Source: Lingula anatina
Lineage: Eukaryota; Brachiopoda; Lingulata; Lingulida; Lingulidae
Assembly: GCF_001039355.2 (NCBI RefSeq)
Contig: NW_019773626.1
Coordinates: 163,855-227,854, forward strand
DNA length: 64,000 bases
Reading direction: 5' to 3'
This document shows, one piece after another, positions 1 to 16,930 of this stretch (its first letter is position 1; every line of letters begins with the position of its first letter). Both the position numbers and the translations under genes were made by a program. The notes under the pieces are model-generated. The model worked only from the letters and a program-made list of their open reading frames with translations. It had not been told where the DNA came from and made no database searches.

Positions 1-846
1 TGACCTACCGACATATTGTCTATGTGGTTCAATTATGGCGATTTAGATGACCAAGGTAGCTACTCATTCCCTTGGTTCTGTAAGTTATCTGCTATTAAAA
101 GTGCTCTGTGTGAACCGGCAATCTCATCGTGCAACCTTAAATTGTTCCTAAGGTGCCCCCTATCAAATGAAAGTCAAGTGGTTCCCAGATTATTCCTTTA
201 TATGATCTGGTTCAGGTTTTCATCGATGACTACCATTGGTGTTTTGGCACCAATGTGGTTTCCACTCCAAATACTGACACTGTCAATGACCTTAGTCACT
301 TAAGAAGTGGCACACGCTTCGTCGTAGGCCTCTTCAGGATGTCTGTAAACTCTGTTTAGACCAGTTTAGCGGTACAGGTGAAATCTGACCCCAATAAAGA
401 ATGCCACGCGGTTTCAGTGTTCTACCCAGAAACGGTCATGGCCCCCAATTCATTAGAGAAACAGACTACGCAACCTTGCTGTTTACAATGGCTTCCTCAG
501 AGGTCATCTGGTATCTTAACCTGCTGAAACCAGTTTGGTGTTCGCTAAGAGCCTTGAAAAACGCGTTTTGGTGACAATTTGCCCCTCATTCAAAATGGAC
601 TTGGTGGTTTTGGTTTAATTGCAGCAGCATATCCTGAAGGACAGTGAGTCCTGTACCCTGGCGGTAAGACGTCGATGCATTGGGTGTGGTCTCTGTGTAG
701 GTACATCAGTCTGGGCATTACTCTATAAAACTGTATAGACCATTCCGTTTGACACAATAATCTGTCTGGCAATGTCTGTGCTTTTCGTGCCATTCTGGCA
801 CAGCTTGACAATTTTGTAAAACACTTCTTAACTCATTTTACGCACT
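1..846 (-). pseudogene. Decayed Tc1/mariner-type transposase remnant
   Basis: Read on the minus strand, 846 to 1, this stretch gives pieces of a Tc1/mariner transposase in the right order, broken by stops and frame changes. Near 770-840 there is a helix-turn-helix-like piece (KLCQNGTKSTDIARQI). Near 230-300 there is a piece like the second catalytic strand (VWSGNHIGAKTPMVVID then ENLNQ). Near 25-100 there is a piece resembling the end of the catalytic domain (LLIADNLQNQG, then LPWSSKSP and LNHID). Intact relatives use this region for the third acidic residue and the PSPDLNPIE box. The C-terminal end runs off the window. No inverted terminal repeats were located. This is an old dead copy, assigned from motif order alone. 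Confidence 0.6.
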
Positions 847-1374
847 GCAAAACCGACCGCTTGCATGTAAAATTTCAAATTCTTCTATACAGTAGTTGCC
901 GACATATGGATACTTTTTTAACAGAACCATGCTTCACCATAGCCAAGCTTTGACCAGCCCAAAGGAGCACTGCCCAATTAAATCAGTGCATATTACACAA
1001 GGCAACAGTGCAACAGACTTGGTAGTCAGTTAATTGGCAGCGACACACTTGACTCCACACTTCTCCAGTCAGATGTCTTATATGAGATCTGAATTTTTTG
1101 AAAAAAGAACGCATTTTTTCCTAGGTATACCTTTAAAACTGAAATATTCCATATTAAATGTCAAGTCTGTAATAAAATGTATCACAAATACTGTATTTTA
1201 TATTATGCGTTATTTATTTATTTATTTATTTATTTATTTTCATATGTTTTCCTTAATTAATTAAATTATTTATTTATAGTTTTCTATTTCTTCTTTCTTT
1301 TACAGATGAAACCAAAATGACAGCATATTATTTACCGGATGGTCCCAGTGTTGTGATAGCGTGAGAGGAGAGAC
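847..1374. other. Upstream region of the sulfotransferase gene, no gene seen
   Basis: No coding signal. It contains a (TTTA)n microsatellite at about 1207-1240 and leads into the first coding exon at 1375. No TATA box could be placed with confidence. A 5' untranslated exon may exist here, because a pyrimidine tract and CAG at about 1290-1305 resemble a splice acceptor. Confidence 0.4.
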
Positions 1375-4300
1375 ATGCCGGTGGTACTAGCACGGGGGTT
1401 GAGGTTCCTCTCGCTAAAGGTGGTCTTCGTCTACGCATTACTCTCCTGCTCCTTGTTTTATTACTGGCTGGAAACGGGACGTAAGCAAACAGATTGATTT
1501 GTGTCCATGACTTTTGTTTCTTTGCATCTTATGCTCTCTCTCTCTCTCTTCGTCTGCGCGCGCGCGCGTGTGCGTGCGTGTGTGTGTACAAGGCCTCGGT
1601 GTTGCAGTTTGTTCTTTTTTTCTTTATTATTGATGTTAATAAACATTTTTTTTTTGGGGGGAGGGGTAATTAATTAACATTCTTAATGGCTGACAGGCAA
1701 CATCCCTTCCTACTCTTACCTATCAAAGGCCCCTATGTGTAACCATCTTTTCTCAAACAATCTATACTACATGTAATTTGGTTTAAGCAATCGTATCGTT
1801 ATATTTCTAAACATTTCAACAGCTACACTTTCGTTTTAACGAAAAAACAGTCATGTGTTTTCCAATGACCCTTTGTTTTCCAAACGCGTACTGGTTTTCT
1901 TCAAATTAACTATTTACAAAAACCTGACATAAAAAACTTTTTTCAATACTTCCAGTGGTTACAAACGACCCTCAAAAAGTGGACCGACTCTTCGTCCCCC
2001 TAGTGGGCATCGGAGAGGAACTAAGCGCACGACAGGTTATAATTCTGACCTATCAGAGGAGCGGGAGTTCTTTCACCGGAGAGCTCTTCAACAAAAACGA
2101 CCATGCTTTTTACCTCTTTGAGCCAATTTGGGGATTCTACAAATCTATGGAGAAATATGGTTCCCTTACGTATCCGAACGGCACAACAAAGTAAGTGGGT
2201 GTTTTCGTCACTTTTTTCTGTCAGAAGTATTTAAACATATATTATGCTACTTTAATTTGTGAAATATAAAGTATTTGAACATTAATATGTTAATTCAAAT
2301 AAAAATTGATATTAGTTGGTTTGCATGACTTTTTTATTTTCATCACTGAAATTAAGTTATTACTACAAGTATTTTGTCATTATTCCTGTTTTTTTTTTAA
2401 TAATTTACCAATCAACTAATTTACCTACTTTACCTCATAAATCGGATGGAAAACTGAAGTCGATTTCAGATCCTCAGTCGTAGGTGAAATTTCCACAGAC
2501 AATAAATTTACCAAAGCAGAAATATTTTAAACGTTGCTAAGCAAATCATAACTGACAATTACATGGTTGAGGTTACACAAAATACAGTACTTTCAAGAAC
2601 ATATCACAGATAAAAATCTTCGTTTTCAGACCGGCTCCAAAGCATGGTATAGAGTTTGACGAGACCACCCAGATCGTGGATGACCTCCTGAACTGCCGCA
2701 TGTTTAATATTCCATTAGATGTGACCGCGCCATACGATATCGTCTTCCAGTGAGTGTCCAGTCACATTTACTTCTGTCGTTATCTTTCAATAATTATTAC
2801 GTCACTTGGCTAAATGACGTTGTCTTTCAGCAATTATTACGTCATTTGGCTACATGACGCTATCTTTCAGTGATTATCACGTCATATGCGTCACGACGTT
2901 ATCTTTATATAGTCTGAGTCATGTCGTCGCACGGCCTTATGACGTTATCTTTCGGTAATTATTACGTCATCCTGTCTTATGACATCAACTGACCGTAATG
3001 GTTAGTCACAATGCCTTATCTTCATTAATAATTACGCCATAATGGCTTGTGACGCTATCTTTCAGAGCCTCTTTTAAGATAAATAGGTTTTTCACAAAAA
3101 AAAAAAAAAAAAAAAAAACGTTTTTCTTTTTCTTTTTTTTTTTTTTTTTATTTTTAGTCAGTTTTTTGGCGAAAAAACTATTCCAAAAGCTTAGAAACTG
3201 AGCCTATTACTATACAGGTTAAAGCTACTAAAGGTCACTGAAAAGACTGAATGAAAAGAAATTCTACAAAAAATTCCGAAAGTGCATACTTTCACAATGT
3301 TTTACGGTAAACTTATCATATGTTTGCGATATTTTGAAAAGCCTATTTAGAAACTTTATTTTACACCACCAAAGCTGTTTGGAAATTTCAACCTCAAATG
3401 ACGCATGATGGCGTTTCAAGTCACGACGAATTTTTTACGTTACATCGATATCGAAATTAAGTATAGAAATAAAAAAATTAGAAAAGGTAGAAAACTGTCA
3501 CAATAAACCGAACCCAACTGCCACCAGTTTTACAAAAAATATTCGTATCACTTAGACGCGTACTCGTACAATCACTGTCATATGACAAAGCCTGATTAAG
3601 AATGATCTAAAAACGTCTTTCTTTTTTGTACTGCAGGATATTCAGAACAGATAAAGGTAAAGAAATCGTAGTACCCAAGGACAACCACGACTTCCAAGCT
3701 GGTCTTGGCAGACACCAGAGACTCAATGACTTCAAGTATTTCGACTGTCTTAAATCAAAACGGGGACTGGGAAAGGCGTCATGTTTACCGTTGATGCAGG
3801 AAGCGTGCAGGACAGCATCACTAAAGACGCTGAAACTGTTGCGAATCCGTATGAACCAAGTGGAGACGCTGATGCAAAAGAATCCACGATTGAAAGTCAT
3901 TCATTTAGTGCGAGATCCACGGGCTGCTTTAATCTCCCGCCGCAAGGTGGGCGAGATGATAGGGAATCTCGAGATGGAGGCCAATATGAGATGTATGGAG
4001 ATTTTGCGAGATTACAGTACGCGCCAACGTCTAGAGCACGTGTTTCCCAACCGCATCATGCAGGTCCGTTACGAAGACCTGGCCGAGTTTCCTACAGAAA
4101 CGGCTACTGCTATATATGAGTTTTTAGGCTTACCGTTTCCTAAGTCAGTAGAAAAGTGGCTGTTTAACGCCACTCAGAGTGCGGGCAATGTAACAAAGGG
4201 TATCGGAGACTATGGCACCGTGCGCAAAAACTCTACTGCTACTGCACATGCGTGGATTCAAAAGATTTCCCCAGCGGATGCATTTCAGATTGACCAAGTA

Positions 4301-4714
4301 TGCTCTGTGATATATCCTCTCCTTGGCTACCGACCATATAAAGAACTGCAGCCATTACGTAACTTGACGGGAGAGTCTTTAAGCAATAACGTGCGGGGCT
4401 CGTATGGCTTTTTATACAAACGGCCCAAACCACCGGTCAATATAGACTGGTTTCGTGAAAACCCGTACCAAAAGCAAGTCCAAAATCAACCGTTCAATCC
4501 TCGACCGCCACCCCCGGGTATGGGGTTTCGGCCTCCACCGCCTGGCCCGCCCCAGGGAGCGCCAGTCCCGCGTGGCGACCCTCGTGCGGCGATGGAGATG
4601 TTTCAGCGTCAGAAACAGTGGAAAGCTTTGGCTGATTTTCAGGCAAAATATAGAAACGCTCCGCGGAACAATAAACCGCAGATTAATTTTATGAAACATA
4701 AATTGAAAGGTTGA
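1375..4714 (+). CDS. Carbohydrate (Gal/GalNAc/GlcNAc-type) sulfotransferase, Golgi type II membrane protein
   Basis: Four exons join in frame to 512 aa: 1375-1480, 1956-2190, 2630-2749 and 3637-4714, all GT-AG. The protein starts with a short cytoplasmic tail and a signal-anchor at residues about 12-31, typical of Golgi sulfotransferases. The PAPS 5'-phosphosulfate loop is at residues 67-77 (TYQRSGSSFTG). The 3'-phosphate motif is at 241-255 (VIHLVRDPRAALISR). A later RYEDL motif also fits the family. From homology it should transfer sulfate from PAPS to a sugar hydroxyl on a glycan or glycosaminoglycan. The acceptor sugar and position cannot be read from sequence. Unusual is a proline-rich tail of about 90 residues after the catalytic domain (roughly 418-475 is densest in Pro). 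Candidate AATAAA signals lie at 5569 and 5579. It converges on ARSB-1. Confidence 0.92.
2765..3070. repeat. Degenerate minisatellite in sulfotransferase intron 3
   Basis: About five or six imperfect units of roughly 50-60 bp, each with ATCTTTCA, AATTATTACGTCAT and TGACG in the same order. The unit contains TTACGTCA, a CRE/ATF-like 8-mer. Poly(A) and poly(T) tracts follow at about 3097-3150. Confidence 0.75.
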
Positions 4715-5891
4715 AGATTTAATAGGGTACACGTAGCTCTGTTATTAAGTGGTATTTTCAAGGAACCTGAAGTTTGTTTAATTAACATCTAATGTAGAAT
4801 GAATGTTTGTTAATTAACATGAATTGCATTCTCTTAGGACATATTTGGACGGAGTAGCCATCCAACTTGTGTCATCAGACCGTTTAAAGGAGAATTTAAA
4901 TCTAGTCCTCTCGTCTGAATTCATATTAGTTTGACTTGTTTTAGTACTTTGGTAGTTATGCGTAACAGTGGGCCATTCTCCGTTCTGCCAAAATTTCCTA
5001 TTCCTCATAAAGCAAGTGCATTTCTCAGGCGTCACTGTTAAGCAAAATTGCTCAGTTTACCTTTAAAAGTCATTATATAATTATTGAATTTTTAGGCTTA
5101 TCTTTTATGTTATAATCATTCTTATTCTTAGTTGCAATTATGTTCAATCTTATGCTCTAAGCAAATGTCCTATACTTCAACTCATTGTTGAGTTCGGCCA
5201 AACAGGGTGTGAAAATGCCTTCTTTGTGGGGGCGTCTCGATAGTCCGAAGGTTCATTGGTCCGAAGGTTCATTGGTCCGAAAAGTGGTAACATTTTCATC
5301 GATTTTTTAATCAAGGGTTCATTGGTCCGAAGGTTCTATAGTGAACATTCGGACCAATGAACCTTCGGACTATCGCTACGGCCCCTTCTTTGTACCGGTG
5401 AAAGTGACCCCTACTCTTGATTTTTAATTATATCGAATAATAATTTACTTTTAATAATTTTAATGATTTTTTTTTCAATATGATTTGTTACGAATGAAGC
5501 TTATTTTCTGGCTGCAAAAGGAACTCGTGTGCTTGTTTATTAATAGGATTTTTATGTGAATCAGTTATAATAAATTGAAATAAATGAAATATTTTATATT
5601 ATTTTTAAAATTGATTACGCATTACTTACATGCAGACACATGGTTTCGTAGATGTTTTTGTTTAGATGATTAATTACGTCAAAATATCTCAAATAAAAAT
5701 GCACTCTTTTACAATTATGGTTCGGCAACTTTGGAATTGGAATGTGTCCATAAATATGTACTGTAATTTTAAATAACAAATCAAATGGAACACAAAATAA
5801 TTAAAAATGATATTTTTTTATATTTATAGTACAGTGATAAGTTGAAGAATAAAAAATATTTTGTGTAACAGAGTTATCTTACTTCGGCTCC
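4715..5891. other. Convergent 3' region between sulfotransferase and ARSB-1
   Basis: AT-rich sequence between two stop codons that face each other. AATAAA occurs on plus at 5569 and 5579, and TTTATT (a minus-strand AATAAA) at 5536-5541. The two 3' untranslated regions therefore probably overlap or nearly touch. It also contains the palindromic repeat at 5238-5375. Confidence 0.5.
5238..5375. repeat. Palindromic repeat with 28-bp inverted arms
   Basis: The left arm 5238-5265 and right arm 5348-5375 are perfect reverse complements. Inside lie further direct copies of GTTCATTGGTCCGAAGG-like sequence at about 5251-5280 and 5317-5335. The whole can fold into a long hairpin. It is probably a foldback element. 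Confidence 0.8.
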
Positions 5892-11469
<5,578 letters not shown>

Positions 11470-12703
11470 CTTCACCTCGGCAGACACTTGGTATGTATTC
11501 CCTGACAAAACCTATAACGTTGAACGTAAGCATTTCATTTCATATTCTGCAAAAACGCCCCGAGTTAAACAATGTGTAGACCCGCACCGAATACATATAG
11601 GGCACCATTAGGGCATTTTTTTATTCTATATTAAGTACACGATGCCTCCGATACGGGTCACAGACATTGTACAGCTTCCATGTCCCCATTTTCCTATATG
11701 CTTAGCAAGGTAGAGTTTATATGGAAACCGGTTAAAAAACACAGGCCTCCTTTTTATGACGGAAACTATATATATATATACTTTATTAAAACTGTGGAAA
11801 TACTGTAATTTCATTGGATCTCAGTTTGTATTACTTGTTCAGTTTTTCACCTTCACCTTGAACAGGTTATTCAGTTGTTACCAAGTCTGTAAGAGTGAAC
11901 AGACGAAGCAGTCAACAGGTAAATCAAATATGTGGATCTATCGTAAATGAAACCTTTAAAACTGTTTATAAATACTTTTTGCACGAGACTGATCGCGCTG
12001 GTAAAATTCACATGGATGAATAATAGAGATAATGCGTGCCTTTAGCAATCCAATGAAATGCATATGATACCTGCGCTGGTACATAAATTTTGTGTTATAA
12101 TATGTGATATAATATGTTTAGATATAATATAGTGCACGTGCATTGGGTTTTTAAACATGCTCCGTAATATGATAGAAGAAAAAACAGTCAAGCATAAACG
12201 CAAATCACACTATGCCCACTGATATAGTCCTACACAGGGGCTCTAATACGCCATCTATACTCAACATTTGGAATTCTTCCACGAATTTATATTCAACATC
12301 CGTAAGTTGTTGTTGTTTTTTTTTTTTAATTGCCTTAACTTTGCCATATCAACGAAACAGAAGCACTTTTTTCCAGATACAGTCACTGTATACACGTGCA
12401 CAGACAAAACAAAAGGGAATAATTTAAGAAGAAAACTAACCATTTTCTGGATTTGATGTTAAGCAGAGACACGTATGCCAACTCCAGAAATGCGAAACAG
12501 AATAGCATTTGTTTATTCTTTAAAACAAGCTGTCAAAACGCAGATTTAAGTGGCGCCCCTCAGTTTTGTTGACACGGTGTTTTTGAAGCCACCAAGGGCA
12601 ATGTGCCAAATACAATTACCAAATTTAGAATAACATTCTTAGTTAGAAATACGAGAAATAATATAGCAGTGTCTTTCTAGACTTAGAGAAGTAAGCGATT
12701 TCC
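11470..12703. promoter_or_regulatory. Shared divergent promoter region of ARSB-1 and ARSB-2
   Basis: 1.23 kb between the two divergent start codons and the only place for both promoters. A TA run is at about 11768-11780. No convincing TATA box was found for ARSB-2. Half of a family C foldback element lies at about 11855-11965. Otherwise nothing is recognisable. Confidence 0.5.
11855..11965. mobile_element. Half copy of foldback element family C
   Basis: Matches the right half of the elements at 18716-19003 and 23818-24105 (CAGTTGTTACCAAGTCTGT, GTCAACAGGTAAATCAAAT). The matching left half is absent. Confidence 0.65.
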
Positions 12704-13118
12704 ATGATGGGGTGGACTTCTGTCATTCCATCGGTTCTTGCTTGGGTTTTGCTGCATCGGATTTGTTCGGCCGTTTCCACCACACCGCCGCACATTGTCT
12801 TGTTCCTAGCAGACGACATGGGATGGAATGACATAGGTTACCATAACAACCAGGTGAAATCACCAACCCTGGATCGACTGGCTAGGGAGGGAGTCAAACT
12901 GGAGAATTATTACGCCAAGTCCGTGTGTACTCCAAGCAGAGGAGAACTGTTAACAGGTCAAGATGCGGTGAGTGGTTTGAATTTCCATCATATTTTCGCC
13001 TTCCCTATAAACATGTACTGCCCAAGCTATCACTTCAGTTCCTCTGCATCAGATTTCACTCTCTCATATGCATCTCCAACACCATCTCTCTTTATTTGTC
13101 TCTCTCACTGATCACTTC

Positions 13119-13156
<38 letters not shown>

Positions 13157-16100
13157 CTCTCTCTCTGTGTTCATTTTTTTCTCTATCTTTCCCTTTCTCT
13201 CTGTTCATTTCTCTTTCTCTGTTAATTTCTCTCTTTCACCATCTTTCTCCCTTCCACCCCCTCTTTCTCTCTCTCTCTCTTTGGTCTTTCCCGTTTTTCA
13301 AGAGTAACCTCAATCACCCATGTGTATTTTAATTCATACACTTCAATAACTGATGTACCCATCTCTTAGCATATCTTTACTTACTTATCCATTTATTTAC
13401 AGTTAGTTTTTTATCTGTTCATTTAGTCATTAAGTTGGTTAGTCAGTCAATTAGTTAGTTATTTAGTTAGTTAGTTAGTTAGTTTGTAAGTCAGTTAGTT
13501 AGTTAGTCAGTTAGTTAGCAAACTAATAATTGTATATACATGTATAACTTTAGTAATGTCAACGATTTCTAGGTAACCACCGGTCTGTCGGTTGCCTACA
13601 TGCATGGCTATCCCGTGGGCATGCCTTTGACGGAGAAACTACTCCCCCAGAGGCTGAAAGAGAGGGGATACGCCACCCACATGGTCGGGAAGTGGCATCT
13701 AGGGCACTACACGTACAAACATACCCCAACGTATAGAGGCTTTGACAGCTTCTACGGTAAGTTACAACAGAGATCTCTTCCAGCAAGACCTTAAAGGGAT
13801 AATAACTCTTCGTATGAGATCTATATTTTACAAAAAAAAAAAACATTGTGAATAACTCATAGAAATATAATGTATTCTGTTTTACCACAAAAACGGCAGT
13901 TATAGCTTTTATTCTGATATCTGAGCGTCTCTTTAGACCACATGACCTCCATTGATGGCTATACTCTGTCTTAAGAGATTTTAACAAAAAATCAAACTTT
14001 TTAGAAAAAAACCAGGGACTAATTTTGAATGTAAAAATGGATTCATTAACCATTGGTTAGTATGGGAAAATTGTTGTTTACTCCAGGAAAATTCATTTTT
14101 TGGCCGAAACGAAGAGTTATTATCCCTTTAACTTAGTGTACAGTTATTTCTACTTCAGTGTAAGAAGTCTTCTTCAGGGTATGATACTGGTACAATATCG
14201 TTATAGTCTCCATATACACTGTATGCATACCATATCATACCATTACTTGTCACCCTCGAATTGAAACTAATATTGAAGCTCTAGGTACTTATGGTGCATT
14301 CAAAACAAGACGATCCGCGGACTAACAAATCCGTGGATCAAATATGACATACCCACTTGAAAGCTTGCCGCATAATCCTTAAATAGACACTGAATAGATT
14401 CTCTGCGGGGATAGCGCAACAAGCATTCAAGTAGGACGGCCATATTTGATCCGCGGACTACTTAGTCCGCTGTTGTGAATACGGCCTTAGATTTTACGAT
14501 TTTTTTCCTATTTAGGGATATACGGCGGAGGCACAGACTTCTATTCCCACAGAAATTGTCTCTCGGCATTTCCTGGTGTCTGTGGCCTTGACCTTTGGAA
14601 CGGGACTGTGCCAGATCGGTCCAAATACGGCGTGTACGCAACAGAGATATACTCTCGCGTGGCAACGGATATAATACGCCATCACAATACCAATCAGGTA
14701 AGTACAGGGGATCGCTACAGCGAAGAGATGTCTTTTCATATCATACATGATTACGTTAGGCCTTAGTTTTCAATTTCAATGTTGCATGCAACTTTTTTTA
14801 CAAACGTTTTGTTGTGTCATGATAGGCACTTTTATCCATTTTTGCAGCCTTTGTTTTTGTACATGCCATTCCAACTCGTTCACGAACCGGTTCAAGTCCC
14901 AAAAAGATTTGAAAGCCTATATGATGGGTTAGATCCGAGCGGCGTGAGGAAAACGTATTTAGGTATGTTAATTGTCCAAGTTGAAAGGAGTCAGATCTGC
15001 GCATTTTCAAGAGCTTATCTCTCGTTTATACTGGCAGGTACTAACACATGTAACCTCACCACTGTAGTTGTGTGTGATCATTGTGTGCACGTGATCATTA
15101 TTTTTCTTTCCTTGTCAGTCTCATCTTACGTGGTTTTTATAAGCCTCTACCATATTGCAGCATCCTGGTCAAACTGTCTGTAATGTTTTTTTTTCTAGGA
15201 ATGGTGTCCGCTTTGGACAAAACGGTATCTGATATTGTGAAGAGTTTGATACAGCAGGGGATGCTTGAGAACTCCGTGATTGTATTTTCATCCGGTAGGT
15301 GGCGTTCGTTGCTGCTGTAACAAAAAGTATTTTTACGCGCTGGAGATGAAATAGACTAAGACTGCATTCCCACAGATTTAAGATTGATCTATCCCCGTGG
15401 GGAGTCTCACTAGATTACTGTCAGCTTAGCCGGCTAAAACTTTTTTTGTTTACAAAACAACTGAATGAATTAAACTAACCAACAATTCACCACTGTTGTC
15501 GTGGAACTTTTGCGATATATTTCAGACAATGGCGGTGCGCCAAAACAGGGCGCTGACAACGCCCCTTACAGGGGCATCAAGGGATCTCTCTGGGAAGGTG
15601 GGATAAAAGTGCCAGTTTTTGTATGGAGTAAACTGCTACAGAGACCGGGAAGAACCGCGCGTGACCTCATTACCATCACAGATTGGTGTCCGACATTGCT
15701 CGGATTAGCGGGAGTAGATGTTAAAAATCTTGGATTAGATGGATTTGATGTTTGGGATACTTTAAGGTGGGTGATACTTTTCCTAGGTTATAATAGAAAA
15801 TTTGTGGTCATCACTTCCATCTGCTTGCGTGGGTGATTTCGACTTGAAGTTTTTTTTTCTTTTTTATAGCATGCATCACAAATCTTTGCTTTTATTAATG
15901 AAAGTATATCTAGCACATTTTATTGTTTTAAGAGCTAACGTATTTATTTTTCCATCATCCAACCAGAATCCATTGGACCCGGATATCTCTGCGCGAATTA
16001 CTTTGGATAAACATTTCTTTGGTCTCAAAAATACAACCGTGTAGTCTTTAACTAGACCGCCACTTTCAGTTCCGGAAAAACGGGTCACAGATACGAGGTC

Positions 16101-16930
16101 ATCCATGAACTGATATCTCCCTCGTCGTGGTACCCCCCTCGAGGACGCCCGCTTTACAACGACACCTTTGACACCACGCAGAGGGCGTCTCTAAGACGTG
16201 GAGATTGGAAAATCATCACGGGGACTGCAGGTAGTAATAGTAAATAAAAAATTTAATAAATCAAAGAAAACCAAGAAAAGAGATATCCTACGATTTAGAT
16301 ACGATTTTGCCATTCATCATTTTCCCATTTGCTCCACATAAATTTTGCACGTTTGTATATATGTGTGTTATTGTACATGTGCTGTAACTGCATGTGTGTG
16401 TGACACTTAAAATATTTTACAGGTATAAGGAATACAAAAATTAAAGAAAAAAACGAGAAAAAAAAAACGAGTAAAAAAGGCCCTCGCGTGGGAAATGAAC
16501 CTTTATGGACATTTTATATTAAAACGTTTCTTTTTTAATATATGTTTTTCCTAATATAGCTTTCGTCACAGAGTATGTCAATGGAGAACCAGTGGAACTT
16601 GAAATTATTGGAATCGACCCCAGCATCCAGAACGTGTCCCTTAGCAAGAACGTGTGGCTGTACAACATTACTAAAGATCCGTATGAGCAATATGACGTGT
16701 CAGAAAAATACCCGGATGTAGTGCGACTCATGTTGGACAGACTAGAAACTATCCGGCAGATGGCACCACCTACAATATGGCCCGGCCCAGATCCAGCCCT
16801 AAATGCAGCAACACAGAATGGTGTTTGGGGTCCGGCTGTTTATCCTACTAGTGGTTCCACCTCTGAAAGTGCTAATCGTTACTTTTGGCTTTATTTCCTC
16901 GCCTCAACGGCTTTTTATGTATTAATGTGA
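12704..16930 (+). CDS. Arylsulfatase B-like sulfatase, copy 2 (ARSB-2), complete
   Basis: Eight exons: 12704-12967, 13573-13756, 14516-14697, 14848-14962, 15199-15294, 15526-15766, 16070-16230, 16560-16930, giving 537 aa. The exon lengths and phases match ARSB-1 almost exactly (exons 2, 4, 5 and 7 are identical at 184, 115, 96 and 161 nt), which proves common descent. It has a signal peptide at residues 1-25, metal-binding D37-D38, formylglycine cysteine C75 in CTPSR, GKWHLGH, LVHEP, DNGG and IKGSLWEGG. All the residues expected of an active ARSB-type enzyme are present. The last exon is longer than in ARSB-1 and ends in a polar Ser-rich stretch plus about 17 hydrophobic residues ([16 protein letters not shown]). 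This looks like a GPI-anchor signal or C-terminal membrane anchor. An AATAAA lies at 17057, 127 nt past the stop. Substrate is inferred from family. Confidence 0.94.
13123..13290. repeat. (CT)n-rich microsatellite in ARSB-2 intron 1
   Basis: CT runs mixed with TTTCTCT. Not present at the same site in copies 3 and 4. Confidence 0.9.
13431..13520. repeat. (GTTA)n degenerate tetranucleotide array
   Basis: Repeats of GTTA with GTCA variants. Shortened relics sit in the matching intron of ARSB-3 (about 18620-18650) and ARSB-4 (about 23720-23750), so the array predates the duplication. Confidence 0.8.
13791..14131. mobile_element. Foldback MITE family D, copy 1
   Basis: Terminal inverted repeat of at least 20 bp: TTAAAGGGATAATAACTCTT at one end and its complement at the other. 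A second copy at 58800-59074 is closely similar along its length. This copy has about 60 bp of extra internal sequence and sits in ARSB-2 intron 2. Confidence 0.85.
14292..14486. mobile_element. Foldback MITE family A in ARSB-2 intron 2
   Basis: 195 bp, flanked by TTA at 14289-14291 and 14487-14489. The ends are GTGCATTCA and TGAATACGGCC. Inner arms are GATCCGCGGACTAA-like and ATCAAATATG. A centre of CGCATAATCC and GCGGGGATAGCGC is shared with other copies. Related copies occupy the matching site before exon 3 in ARSB-3 and ARSB-4. Confidence 0.85.
15360..15440. mobile_element. Truncated family B foldback element in ARSB-2 intron 5
   Basis: Left half only: GCATTCCCACAGATTTAAG, then TCCCCGTGGGGAGTCTCACT. 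The same truncated piece is at 21593-21672 in ARSB-3. Confidence 0.75.

Noticed and set aside
12925-13332. 135-aa plus-strand frame overlapping ARSB-2 exon 1
   Set aside because: Mostly a CT microsatellite in a shifted frame.
13431-13520. Telomere-like (GTTA)n array
   Set aside because: The animal telomere unit is TTAGGG. This is a degenerate tetranucleotide microsatellite inside an intron.
13559-14053. 164-aa open frame on the minus strand
   Set aside because: It lies within the family D element and antisense to ARSB-2 exon 2. Part of its translation ([13 protein letters not shown]) recurs at 58837-59055 only because the element recurs.
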